64,000 nt of DNA from Thecamonas trahens ATCC 50062. Its lineage: Eukaryota > Apusozoa > Apusomonadida > Apusomonadidae. The notes beneath the pieces are model-generated. The model worked only from the letters and a program-made list of their open reading frames with translations, ran no database searches and was not told the DNA's origin. Location: NCBI RefSeq assembly GCF_000142905.1, contig NW_013657678.1, forward strand, positions 207,877 to 271,876. Reading direction: 5' to 3'. Of the stretch, positions 1 through 8,304 are shown one piece after another (positions within the stretch are counted from its first letter, which is position 1; every line of letters starts with the position of its first letter). The position numbers and the translations under genes were made by a program.

Positions 1-288
1 CCATGGCCTGGGTTGATTGGCGCCAAAACGCCGCCGTCGTTCGATCATTCGCGGAGGAAGGGGGAACGGGGGGGAAGGGGTGAGTGTGGTTGCCGGGGGG
101 TGGGTGGGGGTGGGAAAGGAGAATATACAGGTGGGGGTTTAGCATACGTGTGGGTCTTCCGTAGAAGGGGTAACGGGGTGAAGAGAGCTGTGGCTGCGGG
201 GGTGGTGGGTGGGAGCCGGACTTTGGGCCACCTGCCCGGCGCCGCTGCCGAATGTCCCAGAACTCGCGCCGAGAGCGGCGGATGGAGG
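1..288. other. Left-edge sequence, no gene seen
   Basis: This stretch lies downstream of the RBR-type gene that ends at 289 on the minus strand. It is G-rich on the plus strand, with runs of four to six G. The frames that stay open have composition unlike the coding genes here and no recognisable motif. It probably holds the 3' untranslated region of the RBR gene. Confidence 0.5.
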
Positions 289-1533
289 TTAGATGACCGG
301 CGGGAGGACAGCGCGGACAAGGGCGTGGACTGGCCGGCACGAGACAACAACGGCGGCGGTCGAGGAGATCATCCGGCGAAAGGCTGCGATGAGGAGTGCC
401 GACGGCAGGGTGATGATGTAGGCAACGGAGCGGGCGGCGGCGGCGGAGGCATGCGCAGCGCGAACCAAGAGCCGGATCAGCGCGCCGGCGACGGTGCGGA
501 CGGCTGGTGTGACGACCGGAATGTGCGGGAGGGTGAACCAAGCCGGTAGCGCCGGAAGGGCGGGGAGGGCTTGGAAAGGCGTGACGGCAGAGAGGCGCGG
601 AAGAGCGATAGCTGGAACCGGGACCATGGGCGCAAGCTGGGCGCCGACGGTGAGGCAAGCAGCAAGGAGGGCGTGAAAAGCGACGACAGTAACAGCTTGC
701 TGGACCTGGCTCCGGATCCAGGCATGCCAGGGCGTGTCGAGGCCCTGCCAGCACCACGTGGTCTTGACGGCGTGGAACTCTTGGCCGCAGGCGAAGCAGA
801 CCTCGCAGCGGCACTGGGTGCAGGCGATGTAGCGGCAGCCTGCAGCGCGCGAGAGTGCAATGCCGCATTGCGGACACGGGCGGGTAAAGAGCCAGAGCCA
901 GAGGCGCGAGGCGACGTTGTGGGCGGCGGCAACAAGCGATGGCGCGGCGATGGCGGGCACGTCCTGGTGGAGCGGGCCATCCGACTCGTTGCGCACCACG
1001 GTGATGTCGACGGCGCAACCGGGACACGGCGTCCGGCACTCGACGGCGCCGGCGCCTATCCCAGCATCGGGAACGGCGACGATCCAGGCGGCGCGGCAAC
1101 GGGCCTGGCGGCACTCGACGAGGGCCTCGGAGCGCGGAGCAGCGACAAGCTGCCCCGCAGCGGAAGCCAGCTCACGGCGGGCGAGCGCGCGGGCGTAGGC
1201 CGCAGCGATCCGCGGCGGGAGAAAGCCCGGCGCGGCTGCCGGTGGGCAGACCGTGGCGCAGAGCGCGCCCGTCTCCTGGTCCACAGCCAGACAGGTGACC
1301 GGCGGCGGCGCGGCGAGGCCGGCCAGAACCGACGGCGGCGGAAGCTTGGCGGCGAGGGCGATGGGGAGGCAAGCGGCGCAGAAAGCGGCATGACGCGGGC
1401 AGAACGACGGCGGCGGTGGCTGTACAGGAAGCGCAACATCACACGCTGCGCATGCAGCCACCTCTGCCTCCGTCACCGTCGCCATGCCGACCCGCTCGCG
1501 GCACCTGCCCGGCGTTTCCGACGGGCCGGGCAT
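289..1533 (-). CDS. RBR-type (RING-IBR-RING) E3 ubiquitin ligase with membrane segments
   Basis: Predicted 414 residues, or 398 if translation starts at the in-frame ATG at 1485. Cysteine clusters fall in RBR order: a loose RING1 (Cys28, 31, 45, 52, 55, 81, 92, 96), an IBR-like set (Cys140, 146, 166, 170, 173), and a clear second RING/Rcat with the CPQC...GC...CTQC...CFAC pattern at 220-249. The Cys of the GCRYIAC segment (about 233) aligns with the catalytic Cys that RBR ligases load with ubiquitin. The C-terminal 160 residues are hydrophobic and Ala/Val/Pro-rich with probable membrane helices, so it likely acts at a membrane. RING1 is degenerate. A branch-point-like ctaac and a ttatcag lie just before the ATG, so a 5' UTR intron is possible. 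The family call is firm; substrate and organelle are unknown. Confidence 0.7.
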   Translation of the reverse strand: MPGPSETPGRCRERVGMATVTEAEVAACAACDVALPVQPPPPSFCPRHAAFCAACLPIALAAKLPPPSVLAGLAAPPPVTCLAVDQETGALCATVCPPAAAPGFLPPRIAAAYARALARRELASAAGQLVAAPRSEALVECRQARCRAAWIVAVPDAGIGAGAVECRTPCPGCAVDITVVRNESDGPLHQDVPAIAAPSLVAAAHNVASRLWLWLFTRPCPQCGIALSRAAGCRYIACTQCRCEVCFACGQEFHAVKTTWCWQGLDTPWHAWIRSQVQQAVTVVAFHALLAACLTVGAQLAPMVPVPAIALPRLSAVTPFQALPALPALPAWFTLPHIPVVTPAVRTVAGALIRLLVRAAHASAAAARSVAYIITLPSALLIAAFRRMISSTAAVVVSCRPVHALVRAVLPPVI

Positions 1534-1874
1534 GCTGATAAGAGAGGGTTAGGGGAGGAAGAGGGGGAGGGGGGGGGGGGAGGGGCGGATATCTGGTGGA
1601 AATGCGGAAGTAAGTTCGGAAGAATGGAGGCGAGTGTATGGCTGTGTGTGGAGATGGTGGCGGTGACGGTGGCGGTGACCCTCCCGGCCGAATGACGCGC
1701 AAGGGGAGAGGGGGGGGAGTCTTCCGCCTTTGTGACTAAGTCCGTCGCCCGTGGCACCCGATCCCGTCTCCGCCGCCCAACCACCGAACCCCCCCCTCTC
1801 CCTCACCACACCTCGGCACCCAGCCCCTCCCCACTGCTTACGCACACTGCCACCGCTCCTCCCCCAGAAGGCAC
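1534..1874. promoter_or_regulatory. Divergent intergenic region between RBR gene and PEX11
   Basis: Both flanking genes start here and point outward. On the minus strand a run of 12 C (1569-1580, read as G on plus) lies 36-47 bases before the RBR start. On the plus strand a C-rich stretch (from about 1788) and several cag-ending pyrimidine tracts precede the PEX11 ATG. No TATA-like element was recognised. The C-tracts recur before other genes here and may be promoter or 5' UTR elements. Confidence 0.4.
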
Positions 1875-2666
1875 ATGGCCGGGACCAACACGCTGTTTCT
1901 CCTCAATGGAGGCTCGCTCCTGCCCAAGGGCGCCGGGTTGGAGGCTGTGCTTGACGTGGACAAGACGGTGGCCTTTCTCGGCTCGCTGGGCGGACGCGAC
2001 AAGCTCTGCCGAGTGGTGCAGTACTTTGCCAAGTGGCTGGCCACCTTTGCCGCCGATGGCCCGGTCCTGGGCATGACGGGTGCGGAGCTGGGCGGGCTTG
2101 CGTCTGCGCTGTCGATGGCGCGCAAGGGCTTCCGCCTCTTCAAGTCGCTGGACATGTACAAGGCTGTGCGCGACGCTACGGACGTGGCCGACCCTGTCCT
2201 GCGCATCGCGGCGACGCTGCGGGCGCTCGGCTACGGGGTCTACCTCATGTACGACAACTGGGTCTTCCTGGTCAAGTCGGGTTTTGCTGCCGATCCTGCG
2301 CTCAAGGCCAAGGTCGCGCGCGCGTACAAGTTCTGGACCCTCGGCCTCGTCTGCTCCATGATTGCCGGTCTGTACAAGCTCTCTGCTGCGGTGGCGGCGT
2401 ACAACGCGGCGACGCGGGCCATTTCGGTGTCGAATCCGGACAACGCGGTGCTGGCGGCCAAGGCGACCAAGGCCGAGGCGGCTATCCGCAAGGTCGGCCT
2501 CGGCCTCGCCAAGGACGTGTGCGACGCGCCGATTCCGCTCAACGCGCTCGGTTGGGGCGGCCCGCTCTCGCCCTCGCTCCGCTTTGCCTCGTTTACCGGC
2601 ACGCTCTCATCGGCCATCGGGTTCTACCTTGCGTGGCCGGCGGATGGCGGCAAGGCCAAGTCATAG
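1875..2666 (+). CDS. PEX11: Peroxisomal membrane elongation factor PEX11
   Basis: A 263-residue protein of typical PEX11 length. The N-terminal half carries the family signature: a GRDKLCR...QY.AKWL segment (about 36-54) followed by a SMARKGFRLFK helix (about 78-88), as in plant and animal PEX11. A hydrophobic region follows around the YDNWVFLVKSG segment, with further membrane-associated helices. PEX11 proteins tubulate the peroxisomal membrane before division. The start is the ATG after a pyrimidine-rich leader. It ends 23 bases from the stop of the opposite-strand PHD-finger gene, so the two are tail to tail. The N-terminal match makes the call secure. Confidence 0.88.
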   Translation: MAGTNTLFLLNGGSLLPKGAGLEAVLDVDKTVAFLGSLGGRDKLCRVVQYFAKWLATFAADGPVLGMTGAELGGLASALSMARKGFRLFKSLDMYKAVRDATDVADPVLRIAATLRALGYGVYLMYDNWVFLVKSGFAADPALKAKVARAYKFWTLGLVCSMIAGLYKLSAAVAAYNAATRAISVSNPDNAVLAAKATKAEAAIRKVGLGLAKDVCDAPIPLNALGWGGPLSPSLRFASFTGTLSSAIGFYLAWPADGGKAKS

Positions 2667-2689
2667 CTGCGATAGGGAGCCAGGGAGTG

Positions 2690-4637
2690 TTATGCCTGGC
2701 CGGCGTGCGCGCCGGCGACGCGGAAGCGGAACTCGAGCTTGCCAAAAGAGACGACGTCGTTGGAGGCGAGGGCGATCGGCTCGTCGGCGACAAGAACGCC
2801 GTTGACGCGGGTGCCACCCTTGGCGTAGTTGAGGAGAGTAAAGCCATCCTTGCTCTGGACAATGGCCGCGTGCTTGCGCGAGACCGACGACGAACCGTTG
2901 AGGAAGGAGAGGTCCAGGTCGGGCGCAGCGCTCGAGCCTGGGGCAGCCCGCCCCACCACGACCGAGTTTCCGGTGAGCGGGAGCGTAACCACGTCTGTGG
3001 CGAGGAACGCCACCGGCTCGTCATACTCGACAGCCGGCGCCCGCAGCGGGTGGCCGGCTGCCGCGCCTGCGGCCGCCGTCGCCAGCTCGACAGGCACCTC
3101 GCCGGCCTGGAGCAGCTCGGCCTGGACCTCGTGGACCCGAGCGGTCAGCTGGTTGAGCCGCTGCCAGGCCAGAAACTCGACAAACTCAGCCGAGAGAACC
3201 CGCTGCAGCGCGAGCGCCGAGACTGGCCGACCCTCGAGGGCGGCGCCCGCCGGCGGCGCCGGCTCGCCCATTGCCGCCCGGTACATAGCCATCTGTTCCT
3301 GCATCAGGCCCACCATCTTGGTCTGCAGCGAGTCGGTTTCCATGGCGACCGCTTCGCCGGCTGCGCTGGCCTGCGACGCCTCCACGGCCTCGGCCACCGA
3401 GGAGCGCATGCTCTCCAGAGCCGCTACCCACTCGTTCTGCTCGGCCACCGACGGCGTGGCGCCCGTCGCAAACGGCGTGATGCCCGGCACAGTCACCCGC
3501 GCCGTCCGCCCGCTCACGCGGCGCGGCGCCGCACTCGCCTCTTTGGCGCTGCTGAGGCCAAAGTCAAGCGTGACCGGCTCGTCGTCAACAAAGCCGTGCG
3601 CTCCGTCGTCGCTCCCGGCACTCGCCGCTGTCTTTTGCTTCTTGAGCACAAACTCGCGGACCCGAGCCGCGTACACATCAAGGTCATTGTGGTTCGGACA
3701 GACCCACGAGTCCGAGACCCGCGCTCCGCGCTCCAGGCCGACGCACTCGGGGTGGAACGACCGGCAGCAGAGGTCGCACGGCAGGAGCGGCCCGCCCGCC
3801 GCAGAGCACTTGCAGCACCACGAGACGTTGAGCGCGTCGCTGTCGTCCGGCACAATCCCCGCAGCAGCGGCCCCGTTGGCGCCGGCCTCGGAACCCGCTC
3901 CCGCGCCTCCAGCGCTCTTCTTTCCGCTCCGCACCTCACTCCGCGGCGCGAGCGCCGACCGCTCGATGACCGAGAGCCCAGCCTTTTCCAGCTGATTCGC
4001 CGTCGCGTTGACCTGCCTGGCCGGCAGGTCGAGGACACTGCGAGCGGCGGCCGGAGCCAGCGGGCGGCCGGCCGCGCCGAGAACGCGGGTCACCTTGGTC
4101 CCGTACGAGAAGCCGCGCTTCCGCTTGCGCGACAGGATCGACGGTGGCAAGTGGAAGACCTGCGGGTTGTCGCGAGTCAGCGAGTCGATGAGCTTGCCAA
4201 AGAACTTGTTGGACATGGCCGCAACTCCGTGCGGCGGCGCATGCTTGGTCGTGTAGCACGCGTTGCAGTACCACGAGCCGGCAGGCACCTTTTCGAGCGC
4301 AGGCTCCAAACAATCGAGATGGAACGAGTTTGGGCACGAGTCGCAGCAGATGAGGTCGCCGCCAGCGCCGCAGGCACAGCACAGGTCGTAGTTGATGAGC
4401 GTCGGCGTCGACGTCGCCACCGTCGCCGCCGCCGGCAGAGCTCCGCTCACCCCGCCACCCACGTCGCCGCCGCTACCTGCCCCTGCCCCGGCTGCCTCGG
4501 GTTGGTCGCGGGAGGGCCGCGGACGTGCCGGCCGTCATAAACGACTTGCGGGCTGCCGTCGCCGGTGCCGCCCCCGTGTCCATGGGCGTCGGCTCGGCGC
4601 CCTTGCTCCGCCGCGACGATGCCTTTGAGTCCGCCAT
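2690..4637 (-). CDS. PHF12/Rco1-like chromatin protein with two PHD fingers and an FHA domain
   Basis: The main frame (from 4462 down) holds PHD finger 1 (CCACG..GDLICCDSC..SFHLDC, about residues 28-70), a conserved linker resembling the PHF12 linker (DNPQVFHLPPS), PHD finger 2 (CCKC..CDLC..SFHPEC, about 217-258) and a C-terminal FHA domain (GR...SVSRKHAAI, about 480-575). This order matches animal PHF12, a subunit of Sin3/HDAC complexes related to yeast Rco1. The main frame has no ATG before PHD1. A good ATG at 4637 opens a frame that runs to a CAG|GTAGCG at 4477/4476. Joining to the main frame needs either a tiny intron (31 nt, 4476-4446, ending GAG, which fits the phase) or one surplus base. 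It binds histone tails and directs deacetylation by family inference. The N-terminus is tentative; the domain call is firm. Confidence 0.82.
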
Positions 4638-5673
4638 GCCTCCTGCTCCCATCCGTCCCCACTCTGTCACGTGAGTCTTCGCCCGCCTGCCATCGCCGCC
4701 ACATCGCGCCGTCCGCCTTCCCTTCCCCCCCCCCCCTCCCCTCGCTCCCTCCCACCGTCAAAAAAATGCCATCCCGTCCCGCTGCGCTCCTGGTCCCCGG
4801 ACGCTGCAGGGCTCTGCGCCCGAGCCCGATGCCGCCGACCACGCCATGCACAACCACTGACTGTATCCCGATGGCCCTCGATGTCCTGCTCCCGCAGCGC
4901 ATGCGCCCCTTATGCCGCCGCCTCCACCGTCCCGTCCCAGCGCCAGCGCCGCCCAACCTCGGCGAGTCTCCTCGGCCCATCGGCGACTCACCGGGCAGGG
5001 TGGCCAGCCATGGGGCGCAGCCGCCGGCTATGGCCCATCGCGCCAGGCCGCGCCTCCCATGCCCACACATCGCGCTCCTTGCGCCACTATCCCCGCCTCC
5101 TGCCTACCTTGTGCTGCGCGCCAAGTCGAGTGTGCTTGCCCCTCCTCTCCCACGCTACGCAAAGACGGCTTGTCGGCGACGGCTTATCGCTCGCAGCCCT
5201 CCGCGCCCTCCCCACCCGCCCCGCCACATCAGTCAGCCTCCTGCCGCTACAGCGCAAGCATCGCCACCCGTACATCCTCACCGACTCGCTCCCTCGAACC
5301 CTGCCGTACATCCCCTGCTGTTTGTGCTCTCGGATACGCCTGACGCCCTCCCGTCGTCCCACTAGCATGCCCGGCCTTGCTGCTACTGCTCTGGCGAACG
5401 CCCCCCAATTCCACCAACCGATGGCCATAGGCTGTCGCCACCCGCAGCCGCCGACCGACCGACTGGCCGACCGCCGACCGACCGACTGGCCGACCGCCGC
5501 CGACCGACCGACTGACCGACCGACCGACCGCCGGCCACCCAGCTAGCCAGGCAATCAGCCAGGCAACCAGCCAGGCAGCCAGCCTCTGGCCTACCTTGCC
5601 CGCACCGCACCGCACCCCCCACCACACCCGACCACACCCGACCACACCCCACCCCGCGCCTCGACCTCTACCA
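4638..5673. other. One-kilobase intergenic region with simple repeats, no supported gene
   Basis: Divergent spacer between the PHF12-like gene and the histone doublet, much longer than most spacers here. It is Pro/Arg/Ser-coding in several frames but contains no domain I recognise. A C/T-rich stretch lies at about 4722-4750. From 5451 it becomes repetitive: CCGA units, then AGCCAGGCA units, then ACCACACCCG units up to the histone start. A Pro-rich frame at 4912-5343 is open but has nothing to confirm it. Confidence 0.45.
5451..5660. repeat. Short tandem repeats upstream of the histone doublet
   Basis: Three adjoining simple repeats: CCGA/CTGG-type tetramers at 5451-5532, an octamer-like AGCCAGGC/A series at about 5541-5584, and ACCACACCCG decamers at about 5620-5655. 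They end a few bases before the histone ATG at 5674 and are probably promoter-region microsatellites. Confidence 0.75.
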
Positions 5674-6597
5674 ATGCTGTCAGCGTCAGCAAAAGGAAAG
5701 AACAATGAGCCGGACGGCGATGACATCCGCGTACGCCCCCCCCCCCCCCCATCCCTCACCTCTCCCCCCCTACTTCCTCAGGACGACGAATCAGTGTCGG
5801 ATGATGAGAAACTGTCGCCGGAGGAGGCGGCCAAGTTGGAGATGTTCATGTCGCCCGTGCCTGGAGCGCCCGATGGCGTGCACCAGGCTAATGTCCTCCA
5901 AGACATGGCGAGCAACGCCCGTCTGGCGGCGTCGGTGGGCGTGGCGCAGATGGTGATCACGCCCACACTCTGGGGCCCCAACGTCTACAAGGTGCTCAAG
6001 CAGGTCCACCCTGACATGGGAATGTCGCGCAAAGCCATGGCTGTTGTATCGGACATCGTCAACGACTTCCTCCGCCGCATGTACCCGGTCATGGTCCAGC
6101 TGGCCAAGGCCTCGTTCCGCGCACACTTTGAGCCGGCAGACGCCGTCACCGCTGCCAGCCTCGTCCTGCAAGGCGAACTGGCCAAGCACGCCAAGTCCGA
6201 GGCCAATCACGCCCTGACCAAGGCCCAGGCTGCCCTGAGCCAGGACACCAACACCACAAAGCGGCTCGATACCGGCTCGTTTGACGGCCTCGTCTTTGCC
6301 AAGCGCACCATCAAGCGCTTCCTCCTCACATTAGCCATGTCTCCACCGCGCTTTGCTGATGGCACCGTTGTTTGCATCACTGCTGTCACCGAGTACATTG
6401 TTGCCGAGATCCTCGAGCTCAGCGGCAACGCCGCCCGCGACAACCGCCGCGCCCGCATCAATCCGCGCCACATCCAGCTCGCCATCCGCAACGATGAGGA
6501 GCTCGAGAGACTCTTCCGCAACTCGATCATCTCATCTGGCGGCGTTCTACCCAGTATCCACGCCGTTTTGCTGCCCAACAAGAGCGGCAAGCGCTGA
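5674..6597 (+). CDS. Fused H2B-H2A histone doublet
   Basis: Exon 1 is 5674-5730 (19 codons); exon 2 is 5782-6597; the product is 290 residues. Residues about 1-80 form an acidic tail ([10 protein letters not shown]). Residues about 85-170 are an H2B fold with near-identical blocks ([20 protein letters not shown]). Residues about 185-287 are an H2A fold ([40 protein letters not shown]). The nucleosome acidic-patch residues are retained: the H2A EY..AEILE glutamates and NDEE, and the H2B GEL and SE glutamates. The linker between folds is only about 15-20 residues, short enough to make one H2A-H2B dimer from a single chain. The H2A alpha1/L1 part ([19 protein letters not shown]) is divergent, and there is no lysine-rich tail. 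Fused H2B-H2A genes are known from some giant DNA viruses; here the gene has an intron and ordinary cellular neighbours. It is probably a specialised variant. The fold assignment is very strong. Confidence 0.93.
   Translation: MLSASAKGKNNEPDGDDIRVRPPPPPSLTSPPLLPQDDESVSDDEKLSPEEAAKLEMFMSPVPGAPDGVHQANVLQDMASNARLAASVGVAQMVITPTLWGPNVYKVLKQVHPDMGMSRKAMAVVSDIVNDFLRRMYPVMVQLAKASFRAHFEPADAVTAASLVLQGELAKHAKSEANHALTKAQAALSQDTNTTKRLDTGSFDGLVFAKRTIKRFLLTLAMSPPRFADGTVVCITAVTEYIVAEILELSGNAARDNRRARINPRHIQLAIRNDEELERLFRNSIISSGGVLPSIHAVLLPNKSGKR
5731..5781 (+). other. 51-nt intron in the histone doublet
   Basis: Starts GTACG, followed at once by 15 C (5736-5750), has a CTCAC branch-like motif, and ends CTCAG. 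Its length is a multiple of three with no stop, so it could be misread as coding for a Pro-rich insert. Removing it joins GDDIR to DDESVS in phase 0. Confidence 0.75.
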
Positions 6598-6636
6598 TTG
6601 TCTCACACCGCCGTCACCCATCAAACACACACTCAA

Positions 6637-6662
6637 CCCCCCCCCCCCCCTCTCCCCTCCTC
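6637..6662 (+). promoter_or_regulatory. C14 tract and pyrimidine leader before the ASNSD1-like start
   Basis: A run of 14 C (6637-6650) followed by tctcccctcctc leads directly into the ATG at 6663. The same arrangement recurs before several genes in this window. Confidence 0.4.
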
Positions 6663-8294
6663 ATGTGCGGCATCGCAGTCATCGCCGCCCCACGCGCCGG
6701 CGACGCCCACCCGTGCCTCCTCTCCCGAGTGGCCGCCCGCGGGCCAGACAGCACTACGTCGGCCGTCCTCGCCCCGGGCCTCGTCCTCACCGCCTCGGTC
6801 CTCTCGCTCCGTGCCCCGTTCACCGCCCAGCCGCTGCACGACGAGGACTCGGGCGTTGTCATGGCCTTCAACGGCGAGCTCTACGACGGCGCCTTGCTCT
6901 CCTACCGCGACTCTGAGGTGTGCGACTCGGCGGCGCTCGCCGCTGCCGTCTTTGACGCCTTGTCCGTCGCAAACCCACCCACGCCCGCCGCCGCCGCCGC
7001 CGCCCTCCGCCATGCCCTCGCTGCTGCCGTCGATGTCGGCGAGTGGGCACTCGTCGTCTGGCTCCCGGCGCTCTCGACTCTCCTCTGGGCCCGCGATCGC
7101 TTTGGCCGCCGCTCGCTGCTCGAGGCGAGATCGGGTGACGGCGAGCTTGCCGCCGTCGCCTCGGTCGCCTGCCTCTGTGAGCCCGACCCGTCGTCTCCGG
7201 CTCTCGACTGGTCGCCCGTCTTCCCTGCTGGCGTCTACGGCGCGAGCTGGGATCCGGATGCTGGCCGTCTGAGCGAGCCAGTTCTGGCGGAGTTTCATCC
7301 CGTCCCCGGCCTCCCGGCTATGGAGCTTCTGGATCTCCTCCCGCCACCCGCCGCCGCCGCCGCCGAGCCAGATTGTGAGCCGGTTGTCGTTGCAGCGTCC
7401 GATCTGCTTCCTGCTGTCGAGAGCCTCGGCGCGCTGCTCACCGAAGCCGTCGCCCGCCGAGTCGTCAATGTCCGTGACGCGGCTTCGGTCGGTATTCTCT
7501 TCTCGGGTGGACTCGATTCTATGGTTGTCGCCGCCCTTGCCCACGCCGTTCTCCCGCCGCACACTGCCATCGAGCTCATCAACGTGGCCTTTGCCAAGGA
7601 CGCCGCGCCCGAGGACGCGTTCAACACGCCCGACAGGATGACTGGTACTGCTAGCGCCGCCCACCTTGTCGAGCACTACGCCCCCGATCGGACATGGATT
7701 TGGGTCCCCGTCAATGTCCGCGCCGCCGACCTCACCGCCGCCACCCCAGCCATTGCCGAGACTGTCGCGCCCGCCGCCACCGCCATGGACCTCTCCATCG
7801 GCGCAGCACTTTACTTTGCCTCGAGTCTGGAAAGGCGTGCAGACGCCACGGCGCCACTCGCCCCGGCACGTGTCCTCCTCACCGGCCTCGGCGCCGATGA
7901 GTTGCTTGGTGGCTACACTCGGCATCGCGCTCGCTGGACCCGTGGCGGATGGTCGGCGCTCTCTGCAGAGCTCGCACTCGACTTTGCCCGGCTATGGCGC
8001 CGCAACCTTGGCCGCGACGACAGAGTTGTGGCCGCCCACGGCTGCGAGCTCCGTCTCCCGTTTCTTGACGAGGACGTTGTCGCCTTTCTCACCAGCCTCC
8101 CGCTGGCGTGGCGGACCGATCCGAGCCGCGAGCGCGGCGTCGGCGACAAGCACCTGCTCCGTGCCCTCGCGGCCCAGCTCGAGCTTGGCGCCGCCGCTGC
8201 CGCGCCCAAGCGTGCCATTCAGTTTGGCTCGCGCATCGCAAAGGTTCTGCCCAAGTGTGACGGTACGACAGCGCTCGGGGCGCTCGGCCTCTGA
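6663..8294 (+). CDS. ASNSD1: ASNSD1-like asparagine synthetase domain protein
   Basis: A 543-residue protein starting MCGI, so the Ntn-type Cys2 of a glutaminase domain is at the natural N-terminus and the start is certain. The first 200 residues are the glutamine amidotransferase class II fold (RGPDS, FNGELYDG). A PP-loop follows at about 280 (FSGGLDSM). The C-terminal half has the specific ASNSD1 signature: PDRMTG, DLSIGAALYFAS, LLTGLGADELLGGYTRHR, RNLGRDDRV, LRLPFLDE, RGVGDKHLLR and PKRAIQFGSRIAK. These separate it from ordinary asparagine synthetase. The family is predicted to use ATP and glutamine amide nitrogen, but its physiological substrate is unsettled. It starts 65 bases after the histone gene, on the same strand. 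Confidence 0.93.
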   Translation: MCGIAVIAAPRAGDAHPCLLSRVAARGPDSTTSAVLAPGLVLTASVLSLRAPFTAQPLHDEDSGVVMAFNGELYDGALLSYRDSEVCDSAALAAAVFDALSVANPPTPAAAAAALRHALAAAVDVGEWALVVWLPALSTLLWARDRFGRRSLLEARSGDGELAAVASVACLCEPDPSSPALDWSPVFPAGVYGASWDPDAGRLSEPVLAEFHPVPGLPAMELLDLLPPPAAAAAEPDCEPVVVAASDLLPAVESLGALLTEAVARRVVNVRDAASVGILFSGGLDSMVVAALAHAVLPPHTAIELINVAFAKDAAPEDAFNTPDRMTGTASAAHLVEHYAPDRTWIWVPVNVRAADLTAATPAIAETVAPAATAMDLSIGAALYFASSLERRADATAPLAPARVLLTGLGADELLGGYTRHRARWTRGGWSALSAELALDFARLWRRNLGRDDRVVAAHGCELRLPFLDEDVVAFLTSLPLAWRTDPSRERGVGDKHLLRALAAQLELGAAAAAPKRAIQFGSRIAKVLPKCDGTTALGALGL

Positions 8295-8304
8295 GCTCGG
8301 GGCG

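Noticed and set aside
2033-4540. An 835-codon open plus-strand frame through PEX11 and the PHF12-like gene
   Set aside because: It is the complement shadow of GC-rich coding sequence on both sides, is Arg-rich and motif-free, and conflicts with two clear genes.
4912-5343. Pro-rich plus frame with Cys pairs, considered as an LSD1-type zinc finger
   Set aside because: The Cys spacing does not match C-x2-C...C-x2-C and no other support was found.
5596-5673. Upstream extension of the histone frame from 5596
   Set aside because: It begins with TTG and codes a His/Pro/Thr repeat made by the ACCACACCCG array; the ATG at 5674 gives a sensible start.
5674-6597. Histone doublet as viral contamination
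   Set aside because: It is flanked on both sides by ordinary eukaryotic genes with the same base composition and carries an intron of the same type as the RUN-WH2 gene.
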